This document shows positions 8,675-18,883 of a DNA stretch of 64,000 bases, in pieces. This stretch comes from Lachancea mirantina (lineage: Eukaryota; Ascomycota; Saccharomycetes; Saccharomycetales; Saccharomycetaceae). Position 1 is the first letter of the stretch. Each line of letters begins with the position of its first letter. Made by a program: the position numbers and the translations under genes. The DNA is taken from assembly GCA_900074745.1 (NCBI GenBank), contig LT598468.1:744001-808000 (forward strand). Reading direction: 5' to 3'. Below the pieces are notes generated by a model. The model did no database searches, was not told the DNA's origin, and worked only from the letters and a program-made list of their open reading frames with translations.

Positions 8675-10186
8675 ATGAGCGGGATTTGGTACGATATATG
8701 CTCCGGTGTGATATCAACTTGTTTTCTTACGGTACTGTTTATATTAGCACTTTGGCATAATCTGATCTCATGGTTTCACAAGAAAGATCCCAGAGATATC
8801 AGAGGATCTAAGTCGGCAATCAAGCCACGGCGCGAACTGCGACGTCGTTCTTCGTCAGTGAATTCGGAAACACCGTTTGCTTTGACAGAGTTTGATGAAG
8901 CTAATAATATCGAATATGATCATACGGTGACAAGCGGCGAGGCCGTCGGCAAAGATGAATTACCTCGAACTCGAAGTTCTGAAGGTGGGAATCCGTTCGC
9001 CGATTTGTTGATGGCTGAGGATTTCCGATTGGTACCGAGACTTGGTTATTATTATGAACAATACGATTTGGATTTCGAATCCTTTGAGGTCACTACTGAA
9101 GATGGGTTTGTTATAGAATTATGGCATCTTAGGTCCAAATCTGCCGGAGACAAGTCGTCTGACAAGTCAGATCGTCATCCGGTTCTGTTGCTACACGGGT
9201 TGTTACAGAGTAGCGGATCGTTTGCCTCGAGTGGGAGAAAATCTTTGGCATATTACCTGGAAGAACAAGGTTTTGACGTTTGGCTGGGCAACAACAGGTG
9301 TGGTTTCAAACCCAAATGGGCGCATATCGAAAAGGATGCGCATTGGGACTGGGATTTGAAAGAAATGGTCAAATACGATTTACCTGCACTGGTCGATGAA
9401 GTGCTCGTTAAAGCTGGTAAACCTAAAATATCGCTTGTGGCACATTCTCAAGGCACTACGCAAGTTTTCATGGGACTCGTCAACGGTGAAGCACTCTATG
9501 ACGGGTCCTTTCGACTTATTGACAAAATCGAGAATTTCGTCGCATTGGCACCTGCGGTGTATCCCGGGCCATTACTCGACGAAAAAGGGTTCATTCGATT
9601 CATGTCACGTTACGTCGCTAAACCATGGGCATTTGGTCGCGGATCGTTTCTACCGCTCATGAGCGTTATGCGCAAACTAATGGTTGGCTCAAAGTTGTTT
9701 TCGTTTCTATCCTATGTCATGTTCAACTATTTATTCGATTGGAACGACACTCTATGGGACAAACCACTACGAGACCGGCATTTCCTTTTCTCCCCCGTGG
9801 TCATCTCGGTCAAATTGATGCGGTGGTGGCTTGGGGATGGCCGCAACGCTCCTTGTTTCAAGAATTTTGCTGAGACTACTTTCCCTGACTCGAAAACTTG
9901 GTTCCCGGTGCAATCTGGCCCCCCCAAAATTCAAATTGAAAATCATCTCAACATTCCAAGACCCACCGTAACCGATTTTCCCCGGTTTTTGATCTTCATC
10001 CCGCGTCAGGACCGTCTTGTCGACGGTGAACGTCTCATAAACCATTTTATTGATCATGAGTCCCATTCCTTGTACAAGATTTGGTACATCGACGAATACT
10101 CGCACCTGGATGTCCTATGGGCTCGGGACGTTGTCCAACGTATTGGCAAACCCATGGTAGATAACCTAAGGATACCCACGCTTTAG
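8675..10186 (+). CDS. YEH1: Steryl ester hydrolase (single ancestor of Yeh1 and Yeh2)
   Basis: Membrane-anchored lipase of the acid-lipase alpha/beta-hydrolase family that releases sterols from steryl esters. A transmembrane helix lies at about residues 12-30. It is followed by a basic linker and the hydrolase fold, with the oxyanion HG motif near residue 173 and the nucleophile elbow AHSQG with Ser at about 258. The likely Asp (RQDRLVDG) and His (YSHLDVLW) of the triad lie near 447 and 478. Length is 503 residues, against 573 (Yeh1) and 538 (Yeh2). S. cerevisiae has two copies (YLL012W, YLR020C); here one gene sits where both tracks meet, so it is co-orthologous to both. Confidence 0.95.
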   Translation: MSGIWYDICSGVISTCFLTVLFILALWHNLISWFHKKDPRDIRGSKSAIKPRRELRRRSSSVNSETPFALTEFDEANNIEYDHTVTSGEAVGKDELPRTRSSEGGNPFADLLMAEDFRLVPRLGYYYEQYDLDFESFEVTTEDGFVIELWHLRSKSAGDKSSDKSDRHPVLLLHGLLQSSGSFASSGRKSLAYYLEEQGFDVWLGNNRCGFKPKWAHIEKDAHWDWDLKEMVKYDLPALVDEVLVKAGKPKISLVAHSQGTTQVFMGLVNGEALYDGSFRLIDKIENFVALAPAVYPGPLLDEKGFIRFMSRYVAKPWAFGRGSFLPLMSVMRKLMVGSKLFSFLSYVMFNYLFDWNDTLWDKPLRDRHFLFSPVVISVKLMRWWLGDGRNAPCFKNFAETTFPDSKTWFPVQSGPPKIQIENHLNIPRPTVTDFPRFLIFIPRQDRLVDGERLINHFIDHESHSLYKIWYIDEYSHLDVLWARDVVQRIGKPMVDNLRIPTL

Positions 10187-10289
10187 ACTCATGCCAATGG
10201 GGTTGACAAATCGCTGAGGGCTTAAATGTATCACTAACGACGAACTGTTCTTATTTCTGGAGTTAGCTCATCTCTACCTCTGTCCAGAC

Positions 10290-10310
10290 TGAAAAATTTC
10301 AGCTCATCGC
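10290..10310. promoter_or_regulatory. RRPE + PAC elements before SOF1
   Basis: TGAAAAATTTC (10290-10300) is a near-consensus RRPE. It abuts AGCTCATCGC (10301-10310), the reverse complement of the PAC core GCGATGAG. The pair lies about 75 bp before the SOF1 ATG and is the standard Stb3 / Dot6-Tod6 control module of ribosome-biogenesis genes. Confidence 0.85.
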
Positions 10311-10382
10311 CCTCAACTTCAAGACATCGAACTGTGGAAAACCACTATAAATTCGGTTCCCAAGAGCTTTTACTGGGGTACC

Positions 10383-11813
10383 ATGAAGATCAAGACAATT
10401 AGCAGAAGTGCGGACGACTATGTCCCTGTCAAAAGTACTCAAGAATCGCAACTTCCGCGGAATTTGGACCCTGCTCTGCATCCGTTCGAAAGGGCTCGGG
10501 AATATACGCGGGCGTTGAATGCGACTAAAATGGAAAGAATGTTTGCTAAGCCATTTGTGGGACAAATGGGTCATGGTCATCGCGACGGTGTATACGTTAT
10601 TGCAAAAAATTACAACGTGCTAAACAAACTGGCTACTGCCTCCGCAGATGGGATTGTCAAATATTGGAACATGGGTACGAGGGAAGAATTGGCTTCGTTT
10701 AGGGCACACTACGGATTGGTAACGGGTCTGTGTGTAACTCCCCAGCATCTGTCAGGTAGTAAAAATTCTAATCAAATGCTTTCGTGTGGTGACGACCGTA
10801 CGGTCAAACTTTGGTCTGTCAATAGCGATGATTTCGCACATACTGATGAAGCAAATGTGAACAATGGTGACGGTTTGCTCAAGACTTTCCGTGGGGAGTT
10901 CGCTTTCCAAGGTATCGATCATCACAGAACCAAAGCCAATTTCGTGACCGGAGGTGCCAAAATTCAACTCTGGGATTTGAACAGATCCAGACCCTTGGAA
11001 GATCTTTCTTGGGGTGCAGATAACGTATCTACCGTCAAATTCAATCAAAATGAAGGTGACGTCTTAGCAAGTGCTGGCAGTGACAATTCGATTGTACTTT
11101 ACGACCTGCGTACCAATTCTGCTACTCAGAAAATCATTCATAGCATGCGAGTCAACAACATGTGTTGGAACCCAATGGAACCATTCAATTTTGCTGTAGC
11201 CAGTGAAGATCATAACGCTTATTACTATGATATGAGAAATATGTCCAGAGCTCTACATGTGTTCAAAGACCATGTAAGTGCCGTCATGGATGTTGATTTC
11301 TCCCCTACAGGTGATGAAATTGTCACTGGATCTTACGACAAAACTATTAGAATTTATCAAGTTAAACACGGACATTCGCGCGAACTGTATCATACAAAGC
11401 GGATGCAACACGTCTTCCAAGTGAAATACACAATGGACAGCAAGTACATTGTAAGCGGTTCAGACGATGGCAACGTACGGTTGTGGAGAGCTAAAGCTTG
11501 GGAAAGATCGTCTGTCAAGAGCATGCGTGAGAAAAACAAATTAGAGTATGATGAGAAATTGAAAGAAAGGTTCAAGTTTATGCCAGAAATCCGCAGAATT
11601 AGTCGGCACCGTCATGCTCCTAAGGTTGTGAAAAAGGCGCAAGAGATCAAGCAAGTTGAGCTTAATAGCATAAAAAGAAGAGAAACCAACGAACGGAGAA
11701 CACGTAGAGATATGGAGTTTGTTCCAGAGAGAAAGAAACAGATTGTTGGGTTTGTACATGAGTACAAGAATAGGAAAGACGAATCGAAAACGAATGACTC
11801 AGATGAAGAGTGA
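10383..11813 (+). CDS. SOF1: WD40 U3 snoRNP protein Sof1
   Basis: Sof1 (DCAF13 family) is a nucleolar component of the small-subunit processome needed for 18S rRNA maturation. The sequence is nearly collinear with S. cerevisiae Sof1 (476 against 489 residues). The start MKIKTISRSADDYVPVKSTQ matches it. WD40 repeats run from about residue 60 to 380, with clear repeat ends such as VKYWN, VKLWS, IQLWD and VRLWR. The conserved C-terminal Sof1 region with KLKERF and ISRHRHAP follows, then a basic tail. It lies downstream of YEH and convergent with PSR, as in YLL012-YLL010. Confidence 0.98.
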   Translation: MKIKTISRSADDYVPVKSTQESQLPRNLDPALHPFERAREYTRALNATKMERMFAKPFVGQMGHGHRDGVYVIAKNYNVLNKLATASADGIVKYWNMGTREELASFRAHYGLVTGLCVTPQHLSGSKNSNQMLSCGDDRTVKLWSVNSDDFAHTDEANVNNGDGLLKTFRGEFAFQGIDHHRTKANFVTGGAKIQLWDLNRSRPLEDLSWGADNVSTVKFNQNEGDVLASAGSDNSIVLYDLRTNSATQKIIHSMRVNNMCWNPMEPFNFAVASEDHNAYYYDMRNMSRALHVFKDHVSAVMDVDFSPTGDEIVTGSYDKTIRIYQVKHGHSRELYHTKRMQHVFQVKYTMDSKYIVSGSDDGNVRLWRAKAWERSSVKSMREKNKLEYDEKLKERFKFMPEIRRISRHRHAPKVVKKAQEIKQVELNSIKRRETNERRTRRDMEFVPERKKQIVGFVHEYKNRKDESKTNDSDEE

Positions 11814-12095
11814 TGTGTATAAAAGTAGGCTAAAAGTATAGAGAAACTTGATGGTTTTTATCAAAAGTTAAATGACGTTGGCACCTGTCTTATTTAGAAG
11901 ATGTAATTATGGACAATTGCAAAAGAATGCCAACAGCAGAATAGTTAAAATGTGGTGAAAATACAAACAGGGAGATCCAGCTTCCTTATCGATTGATCTA
12001 TCAAAAAATGAAAAAGGGGAAAAAAGTGGAATCGGCTAAATATTATTCGTCGGTGATTCCACGTAGATTTTTCTCCAAGTTTTGAAAGGGAATCA

Positions 12096-13379
12096 TTATA
12101 TGGTCACATCCAAAATCTGCCCAACATCTGGTACTTTTTCTTGGGCTAGATCTTCCAACAAGGGCATGATGTCCATAAGTTCATTGTCATGTACGTCTGA
12201 GAACCAAGACGATATTGGTATAGCATGCTGTGGATGGAAAATGTATGACGCTGGAGAGTTGTCCAGGATAATGATCTCGGCTAAGGGCCTGCCTATCTGT
12301 GATAGATTCTTGATGTAGTTTCCTTCGTAGTTATAGCACGAGTCTCTGAAAAGTCGATGATGTATCGAATGATGACGGTCAAGTACGTCAAGCAAAGGAT
12401 CGCCATAGCGAGAAACACTAGCGGTAAATACCACAACTTCGTAAATTTGCCCCACCATTTTCAAGAATTCGTCCACGCCCGGTCTTTTGATAACGTAAAC
12501 GTTGTGAACTTGATCGTCTATTTCAACGGGGATGACAAAATCTGCAGATCGCAGGTATTTGAAAGACGAATGCACCAAAGTTTCGTCCAAATCCAAAATG
12601 AGACACTTTTTGCCACTAAATTTTGGATTGGTGGGTGCCAGTAACGTATTGAACCCAGGAGCGCGTGCTTGATCCGGTTGCAACAATGACAGGTTTATCA
12701 CAGCACCTTCGTTGTTGTCCTCGTACTCATACGACGGAGAAACGTCGACGTCACTATTTTCCTGATCACTGTCTTCTGATTCCTCTGCACTGCTTGAATG
12801 GTCTGCCTCATGTACAACGGTGGTCACTTCGTTGGTTTCTTCTTCGTGGTTGGGCTTGTGAGGTATATCGGACTGATGCATATGCGATTGGCTGCTTACA
12901 CCACTTGCTGGGCCGCTTACCGCAGCATGATTCCCCGCTACCGCGTGCTCATCTGCAGTCCCAGTGCTCGACTCGGTTTCTCCGTTGTAAACGGTCACCA
13001 ATTTGTCCTCTTTCTGCGAAATTTCGTCCTCGTCGACATCCATTGCATCTTCAGATTCCTCATCCAAATGATTTCTACGCCCAGACGGTTTCTGGTCCTT
13101 CTCAGGTTTCCGAGCTTCCCGCGCCCCTGCTACCGGCGCGACTTCAGCAGTTTTAACACCCCCACTTTTCGGACCTGCACCTCTATGACCATGGCTCTTT
13201 CTGGTGCCCGCATTCGTTGAACGCGTCGTTCCAGATGGCCCCATTTTGCGCGTAGAACTCGATAATGTTGCGTGGATTCTCGATTGTTGCGCTGTTAAAG
13301 CGTCTTTCGGCTTTTCGTTCTGCCTCTGGTTGCCGGCTTGAGAAGAAGAGCAACACAGCAACGACGAAATAAATCCCAT
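12096..13379 (-). CDS. PSR1: Plasma-membrane HAD-type phosphatase (single ancestor of Psr1 and Psr2)
   Basis: Psr1/Psr2 are membrane-tethered protein phosphatases of the FCP1/SCP type that act in the sodium and general stress responses with Whi2. The N-terminus [12 protein letters not shown] carries Gly2 for myristoylation and Cys9-Cys10 for palmitoylation. A long acidic, low-complexity middle follows. The catalytic domain begins near residue 258 with the DxDxT motif [11 protein letters not shown], whose first Asp is the phospho-acceptor, and later shows ILDNSPASY. The last 160 residues are highly conserved. Length is 427 residues, the same as Psr1. S. cerevisiae keeps two copies (YLL010C, YLR019W); only one is present here. 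Confidence 0.96.
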   Translation of the reverse strand: MGFISSLLCCSSSQAGNQRQNEKPKDALTAQQSRIHATLSSSTRKMGPSGTTRSTNAGTRKSHGHRGAGPKSGGVKTAEVAPVAGAREARKPEKDQKPSGRRNHLDEESEDAMDVDEDEISQKEDKLVTVYNGETESSTGTADEHAVAGNHAAVSGPASGVSSQSHMHQSDIPHKPNHEEETNEVTTVVHEADHSSSAEESEDSDQENSDVDVSPSYEYEDNNEGAVINLSLLQPDQARAPGFNTLLAPTNPKFSGKKCLILDLDETLVHSSFKYLRSADFVIPVEIDDQVHNVYVIKRPGVDEFLKMVGQIYEVVVFTASVSRYGDPLLDVLDRHHSIHHRLFRDSCYNYEGNYIKNLSQIGRPLAEIIILDNSPASYIFHPQHAIPISSWFSDVHDNELMDIMPLLEDLAQEKVPDVGQILDVTI

Positions 13380-13662
13380 CGTCCCTATCCAGATGCCTCA
13401 CCTTGGCTCTTTGCCACTGCTTATTGATCTTGATGAGTTTGCCACTTGAGAGAGTAAAACCTTTACCAATGATAGCTGGCTTGTTTCTTGTTCGTCGGAC
13501 GTTACCCGGCCTTCTTGATAAAAAAAGAGTCAGCGGGTGTTGATGTCACTTTATGCGAAGGGCCATCGAGTTTCGGGAACTTTGAAAGAAGCTCATCTCT
13601 GACTGAGAATCGGTTTCTTTTAAGTAAGAGAAAGGTTACTTTCTGGCCAGAAAAGGCGGAAT

Positions 13663-14778
13663 TTGGACCATTTGGAGCATTTCCAGAGTATGAGTACGTA
13701 TGGGACGCCTTCCAAGGTCTTTTCTACGCCTCAAAAAAGCGTAACTGCAGTACAATTAGCGTCACTTCGTGAGAAAGTGGTCAAGGAATCACCAGCTCTG
13801 TATAAGAATAAGGTGCTATCGAGTCCATTGGGCAGCGTGGGGTTGCAACAGCCTAGTGCATTTGGCAGAAGCGGGACACCAGCTCTCTCTCCTGCGGTTC
13901 CGCAGACAGCAACAATTCCAGCTGCTAACGCAGCTGCTACTGAAACCGTGTCGCCATTGGACCACGCTGAGGATTCCGACTTATACCAACAACAAATGCG
14001 ACTTGGTAAATTCGAAAACCCTGTACTCGACTCATTTTCGTCCAGAATAGTCAATAAAGAACTCGAAAGTCGCAGGATCATCTATAACGCGATTGGACTT
14101 TTGGTATGGAACCTCGCACTCAAGTATTACCAACTTTTCCTGTATCGTACCGACACAGGGGGCTATATCATGCACCGAATAGAATCGTTTTGCACTCGAC
14201 ATGCAACGGTCCGTATCGGGCCCCAGATTAACCTCAATACTACCGAATGGCTTGCGTATGTGACTCTGGACAACGTGTCACACTTGCTACGTCTCGTCAT
14301 GCTCTTCAATATCGTTGTGTCGCTCTGGAAATTGTTGATCAAAGCTCAAAGCATCAAGATCGACGATTTGCATTTGAATCAAAAACAGAAACAATTACTC
14401 GGGCTCATCGACACGCCTTCCAATTCCAAAATACTGCCCAGGGTAATGCTTTCCAGCTCTGAGTCGAGGCCCGTGCCAGAGTTGCTCGAAGTTAAAAAAC
14501 CACCTGCACATCCATTTTTGTTCAAATCTCTGCGCACGCCTTTAAAGGCTAGAAATTCGCTTGTCAACAACGATAAACAGTCCGCTAGTGCGTTTGTGGA
14601 TAAAGTTAACGCTTTTGGAAACCTTCAGCGGGCATCGGACGCGCAGACTTCCACACCTGTACCTGTCACGAGTGCCGCCACTGTTCCGGTCACGGCACCC
14701 GTGAATCGGTCAGGCTACATTCCGAGCAGTAAATACTTGTATATGATGGACTCTCCTAGTCCTCGTAAAAGAATGTGA
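13663..14778 (+). CDS. POM34: Nuclear pore membrane protein Pom34
   Basis: Pom34 is one of the integral membrane nucleoporins that anchor the pore ring in the nuclear envelope. Two hydrophobic segments, at about residues 138-162 and 203-227, are separated by a short polar loop. Both termini are long, Ser/Pro/Thr-rich and probably face the pore. A motif near the start, LREKVV followed by YKNKVLSSP, resembles the Pom34 N-terminal region. At 371 residues it is longer than S. cerevisiae Pom34 (299), and conservation is modest. Position between PSR and MEU1 (YLR017-YLR019) is strong support. An internal Met at residue 10 (MSTYGTPSK) is a possible alternative start. Confidence 0.85.
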   Translation: MDHLEHFQSMSTYGTPSKVFSTPQKSVTAVQLASLREKVVKESPALYKNKVLSSPLGSVGLQQPSAFGRSGTPALSPAVPQTATIPAANAAATETVSPLDHAEDSDLYQQQMRLGKFENPVLDSFSSRIVNKELESRRIIYNAIGLLVWNLALKYYQLFLYRTDTGGYIMHRIESFCTRHATVRIGPQINLNTTEWLAYVTLDNVSHLLRLVMLFNIVVSLWKLLIKAQSIKIDDLHLNQKQKQLLGLIDTPSNSKILPRVMLSSSESRPVPELLEVKKPPAHPFLFKSLRTPLKARNSLVNNDKQSASAFVDKVNAFGNLQRASDAQTSTPVPVTSAATVPVTAPVNRSGYIPSSKYLYMMDSPSPRKRM

Positions 14779-14831
14779 ACTCCATGGATTTATGAATAGA
14801 TAGTTATTGAAAGCTGTATAAGCCAGCGCGC

Positions 14832-15791
14832 TCACCAGTACTCAGGAAACAAAAATTTGAGTTGCTCGAGATGAGTCGTCGAGAGTGCATGGGGTTTTGT
14901 AGTGATTCCGCCTTTGGCCGAGCCCTTCAATCCGTCACCGCTCAACATGAAGTCAGGCATTTTGTTGGCCATCTCGGTGATAATTGCAGAAGCTAGTGCA
15001 TTGGCGTTACGACCATTGTTGGTTAGATTTCCGACAACAGTCGCAACGTCAACAGGCGCTGCTTCGTCTCTCCAGGCGTCGTAGTCAGTGGACATACAAA
15101 CCATCTGGTAGGGCAATTCACACTCGCGTGCTAGTTTTGCCTCTGGCAAAACGCTCATGTTGATCACATCGCCCCCCAAAAGACGGTACATTTTGGATTC
15201 GGCTCTAGTGGAAAATTGAGGCCCCTCCATGCAAACAACGGTGGTATCAGCATCGAAGTGCAACTCGCAAGCGTCGGTAGCCTCCGGGTTGTCGATCACA
15301 TGCGCAAACTGATGGATGTATTGGGCAAAGGCCTTCGAGAAGGGCTCACCGAAGGCCACATGGCCGACTAAACCGATATCGTTGAAAAAAGACGACTCTC
15401 TGATACCTTTGGTTCTGTCAATGATTTGCTGTGGTAAAACAAAATCTCTGGGCTTGATATGCTGTTGTAATGACCCGACGGCACTAAACGACAGAACTGC
15501 TTTGCATTTTAAATGTTTCAATGCAGCGACGTTCGCTCTGAAGGGCACTTTGCTGGGAGGAAACTGATGATGTAGACCATGTCTTGCAATGAACGCAACG
15601 TGGAAATGCTCATCTGCATCACCAACAACTTTGGAAACCGTTATCGGAGACGAAGTCGTCCCCCATGGTGTTGGCATCGCAGGTAACACCGCGATGGGTT
15701 TAAGGCATTCTAGCTTGTAAAGTCCGGTACCGCCAATGATACCAAGGTCAATTGTCCCAGTAAAAGAAGCTGGAAGATCGTGTGAAGACAT
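14832..15791 (-). CDS. MEU1: Methylthioadenosine phosphorylase Meu1
   Basis: Meu1 cleaves 5'-methylthioadenosine, a by-product of polyamine synthesis, to adenine and methylthioribose-1-phosphate in the methionine salvage pathway. Family motifs are clear: IGGTGLY at the phosphate site, [46 protein letters not shown] and the purine-site STDYDAW. I chose the Met that begins [10 protein letters not shown], because it places the glycine motif about 18 residues in, as in human MTAP. An upstream in-frame Met would start at 15830 and add 13 residues. It is convergent with POM34, as in S. cerevisiae. Confidence 0.96.
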   Translation of the reverse strand: MSSHDLPASFTGTIDLGIIGGTGLYKLECLKPIAVLPAMPTPWGTTSSPITVSKVVGDADEHFHVAFIARHGLHHQFPPSKVPFRANVAALKHLKCKAVLSFSAVGSLQQHIKPRDFVLPQQIIDRTKGIRESSFFNDIGLVGHVAFGEPFSKAFAQYIHQFAHVIDNPEATDACELHFDADTTVVCMEGPQFSTRAESKMYRLLGGDVINMSVLPEAKLARECELPYQMVCMSTDYDAWRDEAAPVDVATVVGNLTNNGRNANALASAIITEMANKMPDFMLSGDGLKGSAKGGITTKPHALSTTHLEQLKFLFPEYW

Positions 15792-15921
15792 TGTGATTGA
15801 ATGGAAACGACTCTCGGAGAAACGGACCATACCGCTTGAACGATCATCGAATCGATCTTATTAATTTTTTCAGTTTATGGACATCGTAGATGCAGACGAC
15901 AGCGACAAGCGACGCTAATCG

Positions 15922-15953
15922 ATACCAGGAGCCCGTCCAGAGGCTCCTGGTAT
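15922..15953. other. Strong inverted repeat (12-bp stem, 8-base loop)
   Basis: ATACCAGGAGCC (15922-15933) and its exact reverse complement (15942-15953) flank an 8-base loop. The element lies in the 287 bp between the MEU1 start and the COX17 stop. It could fold in the COX17 3' UTR or in a MEU1 leader. No family is recognised. Confidence 0.75.
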
Positions 15954-16117
15954 TCTCTTTGAAGTCTCTAAGGGATCTCCTAGAGTTTCACGTCGCAACT
16001 CGTTTATATTCAAAGGAATCATAATATATGTACAGCAAACTTTTGGAAAAATACGCATATTTACAGGTGGGATGGGATTTCTCGACACCACAATCCAATC
16101 TAACTTCTTTTCATGTC

Positions 16118-16297
16118 TCAAACGTTAAAACCATAGCCTGCCATACACTTCTTGTACTTCGCAATAAGCTCTTCACATTTGCCTCCTTCTTGTCCGTTGA
16201 AGAGAAGACATTCGTCTCTGGCCTCCTTTTCGGGTTTGCAAACGCAACATGGCTTGGGCTTAGATTCTTGTTCTGGGGCTTTGGTGGGACCGGACAT
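16118..16297 (-). CDS. COX17: Mitochondrial copper chaperone Cox17
   Basis: Cox17 carries copper in the intermembrane space to Sco1 and Cox11 for cytochrome c oxidase assembly. The 59-residue frame has the KPCCVC copper site (Cys17, Cys18, Cys20) and the twin CX9C pattern (Cys20/Cys30 and Cys41/Cys51) of Mia40-imported proteins. The LFNG and YKKCM segments and the GYGF end are typical. It lacks about ten N-terminal residues found in S. cerevisiae (69 aa), and the short start is the only Met available. It corresponds to YLL009C. A CACGTG box lies about 130 bp before the ATG. Confidence 0.98.
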   Translation of the reverse strand: MSGPTKAPEQESKPKPCCVCKPEKEARDECLLFNGQEGGKCEELIAKYKKCMAGYGFNV

Positions 16298-18883
16298 TGT
16301 GCTGATGCGGTGGAAGAGGAGTTAATGGGGGGTTGACGTTTTTGATCTGGACAGTTGATATACCGGGGATTAATAATCTAGTGAAACTTGCTCGTTCGTT
16401 GATAGCGATTGTAATTGTCTCCGCACGTGACCATAATCATTATATCTTTTGGATTAATTGCAGGGCGTTGATTTCCACCTTCAGGTCATATCTCTAGAGC
16501 AGGATGTCTGAAGCTTGAAAACTGGGAAACGTCTGAGGGAGTAGGTATTCTGTATGCGTTCTTGGAAGTTATTGACACGTGACTATGCTTACCCTGTTAA
16601 GAAGTACATTTTTCACCGTGGCAATTTCCATCATCTGCGCGAGGTTCATTATCAATCGCTTCTGAAGCTCTTGACATCCTCGAATCGCTTCTGAAGCTCT
16701 CGGATCGTTGATCAATGTCTCGCACTTTTCGTAATTTGTGATATTACTTAATATCTTGTCTCTTGTAGCGTGTAGAACTGCACACATAACGTGGCCATCG
16801 GACGTGTCCCATGGTGATTACGCTCTACGATTATTTACCCTCGGTGCTTACAATTTCGTTACAGCGTAGTGCCATCGTTTCATTCGTTCCCTGATACAGT
16901 GCGATGGCAGCTTGAAGATAGGGCTTCATGTTATCGCTCTCTCTTAACAAACATAGAACGTTAACAAGACGATGACCTGTAGGATCGAACTTCGTTTTGT
17001 GGTCTCGAACAGGAGAGGTATATGTCGGAGGGAAAAGTTGGGTTATTGTGTGCCTACGTCACGTGCCCACGGTGACGGAATAGGAGGCGAACAGATGGTT
17101 TGAATAGGAATCATTTCCAAGCCATGAAAGTTCAAGTTATCCTAGCCACAAGTCGTATGACAAATGGCGTAAGTTTCAAATCGTCACCTTGCCTTATTGT
17201 AGGCAATAGCCGATAAGTGGAAATGGCTTTGCAAGAACTGTTTAAAAGGGACGGTATGACCAGATTTACGGTAGTCGCCCTCAGGGTAACTCTAAACAGC
17301 TTAAATTGAAAATTAAAAATTTTTTCACCGACGACGGCCAACCCCAAAATACTGAACCATTGCGCAACATTGCTCGCACTCTCTGTAGCTATCTCATGAT
17401 ACTCATTTTCCCGACCCTTCATGGTCGCAACAATCTGGGCACTGCCTGGACTCGCTTTCGCTGGTGATACACATTCCATGTGATCAGCTACTGAGTTCTG
17501 AGGCTGGGGTTCAAATGAAGGAGCTGGCAATTGAGATCACGTGACGATGACGACAGAATAACTAGCGAAAGGATAGAATCGACCCACCCATGATGACATG
17601 GAGGTCTGATGGTCTCGGTGATGGACATGGCATGATCACAGGTCCAGATCACACACTCAGATCATCCCTAGCACGATGGATGCGATGGATATGTAAGATA
17701 AGGTATATTTCCTTGCTTCTTGTCGCGGAGTGACTTCTGGATATAGTATGACATAAAGTATGTACGGAGCATACGATCAGTCTCAGAGGGTTACACACTG
17801 AGTAAGAGATAAGTTTTCAAAGAAAGACATATTCAATGCTCTAAGATGAATTAGAACGAATGACCAATTTGAAAGACTATCAAATTTTACTATTCCAGCA
17901 AATAAAAACTCATGGTACCGTTTTCACAGTTCAACAAGGCGACTACATCAAACTTAGACAGAACAGCTTGAATGTACATTTCTACGCGGTACCAAAAGTC
18001 AAGATCAAAACTTTTCTATACAGATATTTCTTTTGTTACTTGTAATTCTTGTAGCTGTATTATAGACGTCCAAGCTTGTTTATAGCTACTCGGCAAACAA
18101 TGCGCGGTTTAATGGAAATGCTTGTTTTTTTGCTCGTTAACTCTTCGCCATTTTTTTCGGGATAAAGGAAAAATGCTAAGGATGAGCGGCTATCCGTTCG
18201 CTATGATCTGGCCGGGGCCTCGAGGTATATAAGGAAGGCGTCTCAAAAGGAAGAGCCGCCCAACAAGTGTATGCAAATATACTCTGAACAGAAGAGTACA
18301 AATATCGGGGTGTTCGAGATCATTTGAAGCCGAGAGCGAAGTTCTGCTTCTCTCTCTAATGCTCAAAAACTGCAAACAGGCACTCACGGTTTTTAACTTG
18401 TTCCACCACGCGAAGATAACTCTTTTGCAGCCGTCAAGGCTTTAACCCTCGAGCGGTGAACGAACGATCAAGATGAATGTACTGCAAGAAAATGGCCCTT
18501 ACTCTAATATATGACCGTTTCCGCTGGCTTCGGACAAACGCCATTTTCACTTAATCTCTAGGCGCGTCCCGGTCAAACGCCGACCGTTGATCTCTAGGAA
18601 ACTTCTCAAATGATACCGAAGGCTATTCAGAGGAAAAGGCTCATGGCTACAGTTAACTGGGGTTTGGTCACGTTATTTGCTATTATGAGGTCCCGCATAT
18701 TCGTCACATATGACGTACACTGGTTCAGCTGCCAAAGGGCCTGCTGGGTCCCATCCATCATCAAAAGTGAAAAAAATTGGATGCTGTTGCCAATCACACC
18801 TCCCTTATAAATATTACAGGTTTCTGCTTGCTAATATCTCAGCACGCACCCTCTCAGTGACATTGATTTTGCTGGACACTACT
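16298..18883. other. 2.6 kb intergenic region between COX17 and CYR1
   Basis: The longest stretch without a recognisable gene. It carries the COX17 and CYR1 promoters, four CACGTG boxes (16424-16429, 16576-16581, 17060-17065, 17538-17543) and an 18-bp direct repeat. On the minus strand there are three coding-like open stretches: 17132-17530 (132 codons from an ATG), 16831-17058 (75 codons, with only an internal ATG at 16929) and 16569-16787 (72 codons). None matches a family I know, and no canonical GTATGT/TACTAAC pair joins them. They could be a diverged, multi-exon or decayed gene, or chance. From about 17550 to 18880 I see only CYR1 upstream sequence. Confidence 0.6.
16654..16700. repeat. 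18-bp direct repeat
   Basis: AATCGCTTCTGAAGCTCT occurs at 16654-16671 and again at 16683-16700. The 29-bp offset is not a multiple of three, so the two copies fall in different frames of the open stretch that covers them. That is more like a small non-coding duplication than a protein repeat. Confidence 0.85.

Noticed and set aside
17860-18045. 61-codon plus-strand frame upstream of CYR1
   Set aside because: AT-rich sequence with no motif; likely chance.
18710-18883. N-terminal extension of CYR1 by 58 codons
   Set aside because: The residues do not look like the Ser-rich Cyr1 N-terminus; MSGNGIRKV at 18884 is a better start.
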